Positions 1-8,180 of a DNA stretch of 64,000 nt are shown here, one piece after another. The position numbers and the translations under genes were made by a program. The stretch is from positions 7,170 through 71,169 of the forward strand of contig CAZNMY010000020.1 of assembly GCA_964574325.1 (NCBI GenBank). Reading direction: 5' to 3'. The stretch is from CAMDPA01 sp964574325. GTDB lineage: Bacteria; Pseudomonadota; Alphaproteobacteria; Rhizobiales; Hyphomicrobiaceae. The notes beneath the pieces were generated by a model. It did not search any database and was not told the origin of the DNA. It saw nothing but the letters and a program-made list of their open reading frames with translations. Each line of letters opens with the position of its first letter. The stretch's first letter is position 1.

Positions 1-142
1 CTTGGCACCGGAACCCCAGCTCGACGTACTTGTCGGCCCGCGAGATGCCCGATCGAGCCTCGCGCAGTGACGCCAACACCTCCTGTGTGGTGTTGCCGAT
101 GCTGGAGACGACCCCCATGCCTGTGACGACCACGCGCCTCAT
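1..142 (-). CDS. fabB: Beta-ketoacyl-ACP synthase I, N-terminal part only (cut by window edge)
   Basis: Only the first 47 residues are in the window. They read MRRVVVTGMGVVSSIGN and continue with TQEVLASLREARSGIS, which matches the N-terminal strand-helix of the FabB/FabF thiolase fold and is closer to FabB than FabF. FabB elongates unsaturated acyl-ACPs in the cytoplasm. It lies directly downstream of fabA on the same strand, the usual fabA-fabB arrangement, with 127 bp between. That gap holds a 7-bp hairpin (arms CGGCCAT at 245-251 and ATGGCCG at 259-265). The catalytic Cys-His-His residues lie beyond the window. Confidence 0.93.
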   Translation of the reverse strand, partial: MRRVVVTGMGVVSSIGNTTQEVLASLREARSGISRADKYVELGFRCQ

Positions 143-269
143 GTGACTTGCACCTTCTCCCGTCCCGCCCTCGGGTTTAGTTGAGCCTCTCCGGCTTCCG
201 GAGCGCCTGACGGCCCACTGCGCATCGACCGCGGCCCTTCCCGCCGGCCATGCCGGTGATGGCCGCGCT

Positions 270-818
270 TCAAGACTTCGCCGGCTGATCTCCAGCCTGA
301 TCGGCAGACTCGAACAGACCCACCCGCATGTCCGTCGCCGTATAGATCACTTCGCCATCGGCTTTCATCGTTCCATCCGCGATCGCGAGCTTGAGCTTGC
401 GCAGGATGACCCGTTTCAAGTCGACGATGTACTCGATTTTCTTGACCGTCGGCACCACCATACCGGTGAACTTGACCTCGCCGACGCCCAGCGCGCGACC
501 CCGGCCCGGCGCCCCGAGCCAGCCCAGATAAAACCCCGTCAACTGCCACAGCGCATCGAGCCCCAGGCACCCCGGCATCACCGGATCGCCCTTGAAATGA
601 CACGCAAAAAACCAGTCACAGGCAGGATTTCCGGCAACCTTCAGCTCGGCAACGATCTGCCCCTTGCCATGCGCACCGCCGGCCTCGCTGATCGCAGCGA
701 TCCGCTCGAACATCAGCATCGGCGGCAACGGCAGCTGCGCATTGCCCGGGCCGAACAGCTCCCCACGCCCACACCGAAGCAGATCTTCATACTCGTAGCT
801 GGATTGCCGTTCCGACAT
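270..818 (-). CDS. fabA: 3-hydroxyacyl-[acyl-carrier-protein] dehydratase/isomerase FabA
   Basis: FabA dehydrates 3-hydroxydecanoyl-ACP and isomerises trans-2- to cis-3-decenoyl-ACP, the branch point to unsaturated fatty acids. The 182-aa product aligns end to end with E. coli FabA (172 aa). It carries the hot-dog active-site segment CHFKGDPVMPGCLGLDALWQ with catalytic His74 and Asp88, and FYLGWLGAPGRGRALGVGEV further on. The ATG at 818 was chosen over upstream in-frame codons because the protein then starts MSERQSSYEYEDLL like the family and has GGAG sequence just upstream. fabB follows on the same strand, so the two are probably co-transcribed. Confidence 0.97.
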   Translation of the reverse strand: MSERQSSYEYEDLLRCGRGELFGPGNAQLPLPPMLMFERIAAISEAGGAHGKGQIVAELKVAGNPACDWFFACHFKGDPVMPGCLGLDALWQLTGFYLGWLGAPGRGRALGVGEVKFTGMVVPTVKKIEYIVDLKRVILRKLKLAIADGTMKADGEVIYTATDMRVGLFESADQAGDQPAKS

Positions 819-1216
819 CGCCTCTCCAATTCCTCCGTCCCGGGTCGCATTCCCGCTTCGCGTCGAATATGCAACGACGCGGCTGCAGCTGTCGAGCATC
901 GGCCGACCAGAAGTCCCCGCCAAAGCCGTCGAGAGCAGACACCCGGTCTACCCGCCCCACCCGAAACCACGCACCTCGTAGCATAGAAGTCGCCACGCTC
1001 GAAAGCGACTTGGCGATTGGCGCCGGATCGGCGAATTACCATCGCCAATTTGTCGCAACGAGAGCCGGATTTCCGCAGCGGCGCGCGCTGGCGCCTCCTT
1101 GCGACAAGCAATCTCCCGGTTGTGCTCTCGACCTGGAGCAGCTAGGTCCCGGTCCACTTCACCGGCGGGAGGCCGGATCGCAAACATCGCGTGAAGCGGG
1201 CTGAACGAGGTTCGAT
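819..1216. other. 398-bp divergent intergenic region, no gene seen
   Basis: This lies between the starts of fabA (minus strand) and the BUG protein (plus strand), so it should carry both promoters. The ORFs here have no family features or ribosome sites. One visible structure is an inverted repeat with arms TTGGCGAT (1010-1017) and ATCGCCAA (1041-1048), 23 bp apart, a possible operator. No convincing -35/-10 pair was found, and no irr/fur-like gene lies upstream of fabA. Confidence 0.5.
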
Positions 1217-2272
1217 ATGCACGGCGCATCCAAACTGGCTTCGGCAGCAATTCTGGCCTTCGTCGCAGCGACGGCCCCGTCGCCGATGGCGTGGGCTCAG
1301 TCCGCACAGCCGCAGACGGCGTCGCCGGAAGGCGAGATCAGATTCACCAAGCCCATCACGCTGACGGTCGGCTACGCCCCCGGCGGCAGCTACGATCTAT
1401 ACGCCCGGTTCACCGGCCGCTTCCTCGGCCGCCACCTGCCCGGCAAGCCTTCGGTGGTCGTGCAGAACATGCCCGGCGCCGGCAGCCTGCAGGCCGCGAA
1501 CTACATCTACAAGGTCGCCCCGAGGGATGGCAGCGCGATTGGCGTGATCGCCGAAACCATCCCGATGGAGCAGGCGCTGCGCAACCCCGGCGTTCAATAC
1601 GATGCCGCCCGCTTCACCTTCGTCGGCCGCCTGGCTTCCTCCAACAACATCCAACTCGTCTGGCATACCGCCAAGGCGCAATCCATGAAGGACGTCCTGA
1701 CGATCCCGATGACGGTAGCCGGCACGGGGCCCGCCAACCTCGCCGAAACCGTACCGAAGATCCTCAATGCCCTCGCCGGCACCAAGTTCAAGGTCGTATC
1801 GGGCTATCCCTCGTCCGGCCCCGCGATGCTGGCGATGGAACGCGGCGAGCTCGACGGCACCGCCACGTCCTGGGCGATCGTCAAATCCCAGCGGATGGCC
1901 TGGATCAACGAAGGCAAGGCTCGCATCATTCTGCAGGTGCTCCCGACCCGCTCGCGGGAGCTGCCCGACGTTCCCGCCCTCGGCGAGTTCGGCTCGAGCC
2001 CCGAGGACAAGCAGATCCTCAACCTCTACGCCAGCGGCGGTGCCCTCGGCCGCTATGTCCTCGCCCCGCCGGACGTGCCCGCCGGGATTGCCCGCGCTCT
2101 GCGCGATGGCCTCCAGGCGATGATGAAGGACCCCGAATTCCTCGCTGAAACGGGGAAGGCGAAGCTCGATATCGAGCCGTCGAGCCATACCGAGCTCGAA
2201 GCCGTCACCAAGCGAACCCTCCAGGTTTCGGACGCCATCCGCACCAAGGTCCGCGACATCTTCAAGCAGTAG
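1217..2272 (+). CDS. BUG/TctC-type tripartite tricarboxylate transporter substrate-binding protein
   Basis: The product is 351 aa with a Sec signal peptide (hydrophobic 9-24, probable cleavage near AWA at 25-27). The mature part has the TctC/BUG fold signatures: VGYAPGGSYDLYARF at 51-65, then a short loop ending NMPGAGSLQAANY, and DGSAIGVI. BUG proteins bind carboxylates such as citrate, aromatic acids or amino acids in the periplasm and deliver them to TctAB membrane subunits or act as sensors. No tctA or tctB is in the window. It is clearly related to the protein at 4902-5945 and less so to that at 34742-35716. The ATG at 1217 has GAGG upstream. The ligand cannot be predicted. Confidence 0.88.
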   Translation: MHGASKLASAAILAFVAATAPSPMAWAQSAQPQTASPEGEIRFTKPITLTVGYAPGGSYDLYARFTGRFLGRHLPGKPSVVVQNMPGAGSLQAANYIYKVAPRDGSAIGVIAETIPMEQALRNPGVQYDAARFTFVGRLASSNNIQLVWHTAKAQSMKDVLTIPMTVAGTGPANLAETVPKILNALAGTKFKVVSGYPSSGPAMLAMERGELDGTATSWAIVKSQRMAWINEGKARIILQVLPTRSRELPDVPALGEFGSSPEDKQILNLYASGGALGRYVLAPPDVPAGIARALRDGLQAMMKDPEFLAETGKAKLDIEPSSHTELEAVTKRTLQVSDAIRTKVRDIFKQ

Positions 2273-2350
2273 CAGCGACCGTCCCCATTCCCCGCACGAC
2301 GGCATTGTCCCCGCCGGACGCCCACTGCGGCCTTCCGCAGGGAAGCAGAC

Positions 2351-2379
2351 TTATTGTTTGGATTTCTAAGTGTTATACT
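2351..2379 (+). promoter_or_regulatory. Candidate sigma-70 promoter for the hybrid histidine kinase
   Basis: In an unusually AT-rich stretch upstream of the kinase gene, TTATTG (2351-2356) and TATACT (2374-2379) are separated by 17 bp. The -10 is one base from consensus and the -35 is weak. This would leave a leader of about 165 nt before the kinase start. It is the most promoter-like site in the first 5 kb. Confidence 0.4.
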
Positions 2380-2549
2380 CCCCGAATTAGCGCGAGGACG
2401 GATAAAATTAGCCTCCCCTTAACGCCCCTCCGTTTACGTTCGTATTCACCCTGACCAACACCTCCGATCGCGGGGACAGGGAAACGCGTCTAGGCCGGGC
2501 TGGCCCCGGCCGCGTCGAGGTATCGAACGACGGGAGGAGATGCCGCGAC

Positions 2550-4862
2550 TTGCGTCGTCGACCAGCCCAGCTCACGGGTTTCGCAGATCCAATGAAACGG
2601 CAGTCGACCGAGATACCCGCCGACGGACGCAGGTCGACCCGCGAGCAGCAGGCATCTGTCGAGGCCGATCAGACCCGTCTGCTCTACTCGAACCTTCCCC
2701 TCAGCGTCTCGATCACCATCATCATCGCCGCGATCCTCGGCTATGCCATGATCGGCCATGTCCCCCGCACGGCCGTTTTCGGTTGGTTCGGCGCGATGCT
2801 GCTGGTGTGCGCCTTCAGGATCGGGCTGTGGTATCATTGGAAATCGACGGCTTCATCTGCGTCGGGCTCCAGAGCCACACAGCTCAAGACGGTCTTCGAG
2901 CTCGGCGCCTTCCTGGCCGGGGTCGCCTGGGGCAGCGCCTCGCTGACGATCTTTCCTACCGAAAGCATCGCGCATCAGGTCTTCCTGGGCTTCGTGCTGG
3001 CCAGCATCACGGCCGGCGGCATCAGCACGCTGGCCGTGCATCTGAAATCCTACGTCATCTTCCTCTTGCCCAGCCTCATCCCCTATTCGCTGCGGCTGTT
3101 CACCGAAGGCGGTGACCTGCAGATCTATATGGGACTTGTCTTCTCGATCGGTCTCGTCTTCCTGCTGGTGAATGCGCACCGCTTCGAAAGCGTGACCGTG
3201 CGCGCCCTGTCTCTGCACCACGAGAACGAGCACCTCGTCGGTGCACTGCGTTCCGCCCTGCATGACGCCGAGAATGCCAACCGGGCAAAGACCCAGTTCC
3301 TCGCCACGATGAGCCACGAGATCCGCACGCCGTTGAGCGGCATGTTCGGCATGACCGAGCTGTTGCAGAAAACCGATCTCGATCAGCACCAGCGGCGCCT
3401 GGCCGGCAGTGTCATGCAGTCCGCCGCGACGCTCCAGAAACTCGTCACCGACCTCCTCGACATCTCCCGCATCGAGAGCGGCCACTTCACCATCGAGGAA
3501 AAGCCGTTCGATCTGCGCACCTGCATCGAGGACGCTATCGAGATGTGCTCGGCCGCGGGCTACCGCAAGGGCCTCGAGATCCACCTCATCATTTCAGATC
3601 CCCTGCCGTTGAACGTGATCGGCGACCGCCAGCGCCTGTATCAGGTTCTGGTCAACCTCATCAGCAGTTCCGTGCGCTTCATCGAGGTCGGGCAGATTTC
3701 GCTCCGCGTCACCGGCCTTCGACGTGAGCCCGGCCACTACGATGTGACCTTCTCGATCGCCGACAACGGCATCGGCATCCCCCGCAAGGAGATGGAGCGC
3801 CTGTTCGTCCCGCTGACGCACAGCGAGACCGAAACATTGCGCAATTCCGATGGGCGCGACCTCAGCCTCGCCGTCACGCGTCATCTCGTCGATCAGATGG
3901 GCGGCACGGTCGGTCTCGCCAGCGAAGTCGGCAAGGGCACGACGGTGTGCTTCACCCTGACGATGAAAGCTGCCACCGGCAACCACCTCGACATCGAAAC
4001 CGCGCCGGCGATCCTGGCGGGCAAGCGCATCCTCGTCATCGACGACCGCGAGTTGAGCCGGGAGGCGATCGCCTCACGCGTGCGGTCATCCGACGCTCGC
4101 ATCGAAACGGCCTGCTGCGAAGAGGAGACGATGTCGAAATTGCGCCGCGCCGTCCGCGACGGCGCGCCGTTCGATATCGCGATCGTCGACCGCTTCCGAC
4201 CGCGCACCGATAATTTCTCGCTTCACCGAAAGATCGTCTCGAACCCGGATTTCCGCGCCACGAAGGTCATTGCACTGATGCCGATGCAGTGGACGCTGGA
4301 CGCCAACACCGCCGCCGAGTTCGGCGCTTCGTCGTTCGTTTCGAAGCCGATCCGAAAACACATTCTACTTGCCGCGATCGAAAAGGCACTGAGACCCGAG
4401 CGGCCCACGTCGCAGAAGCACGTCGCACCCACTGCGAAGCCGGCAGCCGGCAGCGAAACCGCCCCTGCAGCCGACTTGCGCGGCCTCAAGATCCTCGTCG
4501 CCGAGGACAACCCGGTCAATCAGGAGGTCGCCCTCGCCTATCTCGACGGCTTCGGTTGCTCGGCGAAACTGGCCGCGAACGGCCTCGAAGCGATCAACGC
4601 ATTCGAGAACGACCGCTTCGATGTCGTGCTGATGGACTGCCAGATGCCCGAGGTCGACGGCCTCTCCGCGATCCGCCACATCCGCGCACGAGAAAGGACC
4701 GACGGTCTCGCGCGCGTTCCCATCGTAATGATCACCGCGAACGCCTTCGCGAGTGATCGCGAGCAGGCGATGGAAGCCGGCGCCGATGATTTCCTGAGCA
4801 AGCCCTACACGGAGCAGCAGTTGCTGCTCAGCATGAAGAGTTGCGTCGCCCGCGCCGCCTGA
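2550..4862 (+). CDS. Membrane hybrid sensor histidine kinase with two receiver domains (ATP-lid motifs degenerate)
   Basis: The product is 770 aa. Residues about 50-210 hold some six hydrophobic helices with little periplasmic sequence. A short linker helix leads to a HisKA domain with phospho-acceptor His256 in ATMSHEIRTPLSGM, then an HATPase_c domain (about 360-470) and two receivers. The first receiver (493-610) has Asp546 and Lys599. The second (647-768) is canonical, with EDNPVNQ and phospho-Asp696 in LMDCQMP. The ATPase has an intact G1 box (DNGIGIP, 405-411). The N-box Asn is Ser (NLISSSVRF, 369-377), and the usual GxGLGL of the G2 box reads GRDLSL (435-440), so kinase activity is doubtful. 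The start is TTG at 2550 with GGAGG 12 nt upstream, or alternatively ATG at 2592. The two neighbours are BUG binding proteins. Confidence 0.9.
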   Translation: MRRRPAQLTGFADPMKRQSTEIPADGRRSTREQQASVEADQTRLLYSNLPLSVSITIIIAAILGYAMIGHVPRTAVFGWFGAMLLVCAFRIGLWYHWKSTASSASGSRATQLKTVFELGAFLAGVAWGSASLTIFPTESIAHQVFLGFVLASITAGGISTLAVHLKSYVIFLLPSLIPYSLRLFTEGGDLQIYMGLVFSIGLVFLLVNAHRFESVTVRALSLHHENEHLVGALRSALHDAENANRAKTQFLATMSHEIRTPLSGMFGMTELLQKTDLDQHQRRLAGSVMQSAATLQKLVTDLLDISRIESGHFTIEEKPFDLRTCIEDAIEMCSAAGYRKGLEIHLIISDPLPLNVIGDRQRLYQVLVNLISSSVRFIEVGQISLRVTGLRREPGHYDVTFSIADNGIGIPRKEMERLFVPLTHSETETLRNSDGRDLSLAVTRHLVDQMGGTVGLASEVGKGTTVCFTLTMKAATGNHLDIETAPAILAGKRILVIDDRELSREAIASRVRSSDARIETACCEEETMSKLRRAVRDGAPFDIAIVDRFRPRTDNFSLHRKIVSNPDFRATKVIALMPMQWTLDANTAAEFGASSFVSKPIRKHILLAAIEKALRPERPTSQKHVAPTAKPAAGSETAPAADLRGLKILVAEDNPVNQEVALAYLDGFGCSAKLAANGLEAINAFENDRFDVVLMDCQMPEVDGLSAIRHIRARERTDGLARVPIVMITANAFASDREQAMEAGADDFLSKPYTEQQLLLSMKSCVARAA

Positions 4863-4901
4863 AGATCGGCACGCCCCCGGCAGTCGCCCCGGTCGATGCC
4901 C

Positions 4902-5945
4902 TCACCCGCCGTAGTTGGCTTTGACCTTGGCGACCAGATCCGGCGAGATCCCGACCAGATCCTCGACGAGCTTCTGCAGCTTCTCGCCCGACAGCGGGTT
5001 GAGCTCGACCTTGGCTCTCGCGAATTCTGCCTTGAAGTCCGGATCAGCCGTCATCTTGTCGAATGCACGCCGCAAGGCCTCCACCCGCTCCGGCGGCACG
5101 CCCGGCGTGGTGAAGAACGGCTTGCCGATTTCCGTGGCGTTGAGCACCGCACGGAACACCGCACGCTGCTCGTCCGTTTCGGCCGCCTCGATCGCGGTTG
5201 GAACATTGGGCATTTCCGGATGCCGTGTCAGCGCGAACTGCAGCAGGTAGCGGATCTTACCCTGCGTGATCCAGTCGGGATGCTGTGTCTTGAGCGCTTC
5301 GAACGCTGTGCTGTGCCCGGCCACCTCGCCGCGCTCCATCGCCAGCATCGACTCGCCCGAGCCCTTGTATCCCATCACCAGCTTGAACTTGGTCTTCATC
5401 ACGTTGTTGAAGACGGTCGGATAGACCGATACGGTCGAGCCCGCGCCGGTCGCCGACAGCGTGATCTCCTGCGTCAGCGCATCCTTCCAGGACTTGTACG
5501 GCTGCGTGTGCCACACCATCAGGGGATTGGCGGCCGTTCCCGTGCGCCCGATCCAATTGAACTTCTCCGGCTGGTATTTCGCAGCGGGATTGCCGAGCTT
5601 GGCGTCGAGCGGCGCGGTCGGTGAGATGATCGCCAGCGCCGAGCCATCCTTCGGCGCGATCGAATACATATAGTTGGCCGCGAGCAGGCTGCCCCCGCCC
5701 GGCATGTTCCGCGTCACGATATTCGGATTGCCGGGAAGATGCTTGGGCATGTGGCGGGCGACGAAGCGGGCGAACACGTCATTGCTGCCTCCGGGCGGAT
5801 ACCCGATGATGAGGTCGACGGTCTTGCCCTTGTAGAACTGCTCGATGGCAGGCTGCGCACCGGCAGATGAGGCTCCCAGCAAGGCGGCGCTTGCAATACC
5901 CATGGCCACGCTCGCGGCCCCGCGACGGCTGACGACGATCGACAC
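4902..5945 (-). CDS. BUG/TctC-type substrate-binding protein
   Basis: The GTG at 5945 is preferred to an ATG 14 codons upstream because GGAGGG lies 5 nt before it, while the upstream ATG has no ribosome site. The 347-aa precursor begins with a signal peptide (SRR at 6-8, hydrophobic 11-28, cleavage near AGA at 28-30). It has the family signature GYPPGGSNDVFARF (48-61) followed by NMPGGGSLLAANYMYS and DGSALAI. These blocks align closely with the protein at 1217-2272, so the two look like paralogues on either side of the sensor kinase. It converges with the kinase gene, with 39 bp between the stops. No TctAB partners are nearby and the ligand is unknown. Confidence 0.88.
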   Translation of the reverse strand: MSIVVSRRGAASVAMGIASAALLGASSAGAQPAIEQFYKGKTVDLIIGYPPGGSNDVFARFVARHMPKHLPGNPNIVTRNMPGGGSLLAANYMYSIAPKDGSALAIISPTAPLDAKLGNPAAKYQPEKFNWIGRTGTAANPLMVWHTQPYKSWKDALTQEITLSATGAGSTVSVYPTVFNNVMKTKFKLVMGYKGSGESMLAMERGEVAGHSTAFEALKTQHPDWITQGKIRYLLQFALTRHPEMPNVPTAIEAAETDEQRAVFRAVLNATEIGKPFFTTPGVPPERVEALRRAFDKMTADPDFKAEFARAKVELNPLSGEKLQKLVEDLVGISPDLVAKVKANYGG

Positions 5946-6203
5946 TCTTCCCTCCACGGATCTATGCTTGTTGGATTGACCGCTCATATAGAAGCCCGGT
6001 CAGGGAAAGACCAGAGCAGCACCGCCGCTTTGCGGAGCGTCAAATCCGCATCCGCAATCGCCCGGAGTGATCCCGGCAGACCCGACAAGCACGGTTCTTG
6101 CCGCAATTGCCACGCCCGCTGTGGATCTCGAGTCGCCGCCGAAGTCTCGTCAGCGGCGGGAGGTGACCCCGAGCTGCCCTCGAATCGGCCACTCATCTTG
6201 CGT

Positions 6204-6238
6204 CCCCGGAAGCCGCGCCTCAGCGCGGCTATCCGGGG
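6204..6238. repeat. Strong GC-rich hairpin
   Basis: The left arm is CCCCGGA plus AGCCGCGC (6204-6218), the loop CTCA, and the right arm GCGCGGCT (6223-6230), one unpaired A, then TCCGGGG (6232-6238). This gives a 15-bp stem with a single bulge. It follows the stop of the GIY-YIG pseudogene on its strand. It may act as a rho-independent-like 3' end, although no T-tract is present, or be a dispersed palindromic repeat. Confidence 0.6.
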
Positions 6239-6267
6239 TCATCACCGGTCGATTTCGAGCACGAGAT

Positions 6268-6607
6268 CTACCACTCGAACCCATCCGCGCACACGACATC
6301 GCCGAACAGGTCGCGCCACGTCGGGTTGTCCTTCTCGATCAGTTGGATCTTCCAATCCCGTCGCCAGCGTTGCGCGCTCGCGCTTCGCAGCAATCGCAGC
6401 GTCGTCGCGCGGCTCGAAATACACCAGCCGATCAACCCAATAGCGCTTGGTGAAACCATCCATCACACGCTCGCGGTGCTCCCAGGCGCGGCCCGCGAGG
6501 TCGCTCGTCATACCGACGTAGAGCACGCCGTGCGGTTTGCTCGCGGCGATATAGACCCAGTACGTTTTTTTTCCTGCGCGATCGGCATCGCAGCGCGCGC
6601 TCCACAT
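6268..6607 (-). pseudogene. GIY-YIG endonuclease family gene, frameshifted
   Basis: From ATG at 6607 the minus strand encodes a GIY-YIG domain: YWVYIAASKPHGVLYVGMTS (GIY as VYI, YIG as YVG), then AWEHRERVMDGFTKRY and a stretch starting LVYFE. After GAG CGC at about 6374-6379 the family reading jumps frame. The next frame gives QRWRRDWKIQLIEKDNPTWR, DLFG and a stop at 6268, exactly the usual C-terminus of the small GIY-YIG (UvrC N-terminal-like) proteins. The junction is at about 6373, with one extra G or, given family spacing, a net deletion of about five bases. The unshifted frame runs on to 6242 without family similarity. Intact homologues are about 90-110 aa. A sequencing error is the alternative explanation. 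Confidence 0.8.
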
Positions 6608-6771
6608 GGGGCTGTGAAGACCCCGGCTCTCCGCACTACCGCGCTCCGACCGGGGGCGCAAGGAAATGGGGTTTCGCAAGATACCAGTGCACCCTCTTGG
6701 CCCAATCCGCTTTCGTTCCCGCCGGCAGCGTTCAGAGAGAGCTGCTGACGCGGCTGTGATGCCGAGACCCT

Positions 6772-6796
6772 GGGTCAGACCCGCAGGGTCTGACCC
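6772..6796. repeat. Dispersed palindrome, GGGTCAGACCC family, copy 1
   Basis: Perfect 11-bp arms GGGTCAGACCC (6772-6782) and GGGTCTGACCC (6786-6796) are separated by GCA. The same element recurs at 42667, 42747, 43272 and 43355. It is followed by a short direct repeat CGCCACT. It lies about 100 bp upstream of the CMD-family gene. Confidence 0.8.
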
Positions 6797-6889
6797 CACT
6801 CGCCACTCGCCACTCCGGGATTGCCGCCGCCCCTTCCCGCGCATAGCCTGCACGACAACAAACCATCGACGCCCGAGGGAGGAACCCGC

Positions 6890-7501
6890 ATGACCCGATC
6901 GTCGCGCAAGAATTGGCCGGCCGACGTCGACGCGAAGTCCGGCATGCGCTTGCCGATCCCGGATCGCGAAACGCTCGACGAGACCGGACGACAAGCCTAC
7001 GACCGCGCCTCCGCGCCGGGCGCTTCGATCGCCGGCCTGCAGGGCCCCGGCGGCATTTCGCTCTACACGCCCAAGCTCGGTCTCATGCAATCCGCCGTGA
7101 ACCGCTACCTGCGCTACGAAGCCGACTTCAGCCCACGCATCCGCGAAATCGCCATCCTGATCACGGCGCGCGAGATGGACAGCCAGTTCGAGTGGGTCGC
7201 GCACGAGGGCGTCGGCCTGAAGGAAGGCGTGCCGCAAGCCGTCGTCGACGTGATCAAGCACCGCCGTCCGACGACCGGTCTCGACGAAACCGACGCCTAC
7301 ATCGTCGATCTCGGCCGCGAATTGTGGGGCGACCACAAGGTGAAGCCGGCGACGTTCGCCAAGGGCAAAGCGCTGTTCGGCCCCCAGCGGCTGATCGAGC
7401 TCGTCATGCTGATGGGCAACTATGCCGGCACCGCCGCACTCCTCGCCCTCGTCGACATGCAGCTCCACGAAGGCCACGAGCCGCTGCTGCCGCTCCCCTG
7501 A
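6890..7501 (+). CDS. Carboxymuconolactone decarboxylase (CMD)-family protein
   Basis: The product is 203 aa. The ATG at 6890 has GGGAGG 7 nt upstream, and in-frame codons further up were discarded. The fold signature of the CMD/AhpD superfamily is visible: RYEADFSPRIREIAILITAR, then FEWVAHEGVGLKEGV with the conserved Glu and His. The AhpD CxxC redox pair is absent, so this is a decarboxylase-like or cofactor-free member and not an alkylhydroperoxidase. Many such proteins sit near aromatic catabolism genes. The substrate is unknown. Confidence 0.85.
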   Translation: MTRSSRKNWPADVDAKSGMRLPIPDRETLDETGRQAYDRASAPGASIAGLQGPGGISLYTPKLGLMQSAVNRYLRYEADFSPRIREIAILITAREMDSQFEWVAHEGVGLKEGVPQAVVDVIKHRRPTTGLDETDAYIVDLGRELWGDHKVKPATFAKGKALFGPQRLIELVMLMGNYAGTAALLALVDMQLHEGHEPLLPLP

Positions 7502-7557
7502 CCTTTGCCGGACGGACATCCGCCGGAGAGAAATCCACCGGAGTTGCGCGCCCGGGA

Positions 7558-7956
7558 TTATTGGTTCAAATCCATCATCTCCCGGTGCATCCGGGGCGCG
7601 TTCGTCATCAGCTGGCAGATCTCCGCACCGTTCACGGCTGACATATTTCGCGAAACCTTGTCGGCTTCCTCGCGTGACCCCGCCTGGAACCGCCCGACCA
7701 TCTCGGCGAACTTGAACTGTGCGCCCATCCGCGCCGCGCAGACGTCCTGGTCCGTCCAGCGCCGCCGCGGTGCCTCAGCCCGCAACGTCTCCGCCGGCCC
7801 GTGCGCCGTCATCGTACCCTGCGCGTTCCACGCCATGACGCCGACGCTGATCCCCGCGGCGATGAAAACGCCGATCAGCGCCACCACGCCATACGCGATC
7901 ATCTCGAAACGCGCCGAATCCGCCTTTGCCTGCCGGTATTGCACATCGAACGACAT
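7558..7956 (-). CDS. Hypothetical single-pass membrane protein
   Basis: The product is 132 aa, with an excellent Shine-Dalgarno (GGAGG) 6-7 nt before the ATG at 7956. A short polar N-terminus precedes one hydrophobic helix (about 20-43: YGVVALIGVFIAAGISVGVM). The polar remainder contains two cysteines (VCAARMG and EICQLM) that could form a disulphide outside the membrane. No known family was recognised. It converges with the CMD gene. Confidence 0.65.
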   Translation of the reverse strand: MSFDVQYRQAKADSARFEMIAYGVVALIGVFIAAGISVGVMAWNAQGTMTAHGPAETLRAEAPRRRWTDQDVCAARMGAQFKFAEMVGRFQAGSREEADKVSRNMSAVNGAEICQLMTNAPRMHREMMDLNQ

Positions 7957-8180
7957 GATAGCCTCCTCTACCGGCCCCGAGACTACCGAGTGCAGGTTTC
8001 GCCCTGCTGAAGGCGAATGCTAAAATTGCAGCCAACTGCACATCTACTCAAACACGCTTGCGATGAAGTCGCCGGAAGCATCGTCGCGTGCCGGCCGGAG
8101 TTGCATCCACCGCTGCGCCCGCCCATCTCGATGGAGCATCCTGTTCGACGAAGCAGCCGCCTGATTGGAGATCGCGCGTG

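Noticed and set aside
4902..5987. Twin-arginine signal on the second BUG protein
   Set aside because: Only SRRGAAS is present; the hydrophobic +2/+3 residues of a Tat motif are lacking, so a Sec signal is more likely.
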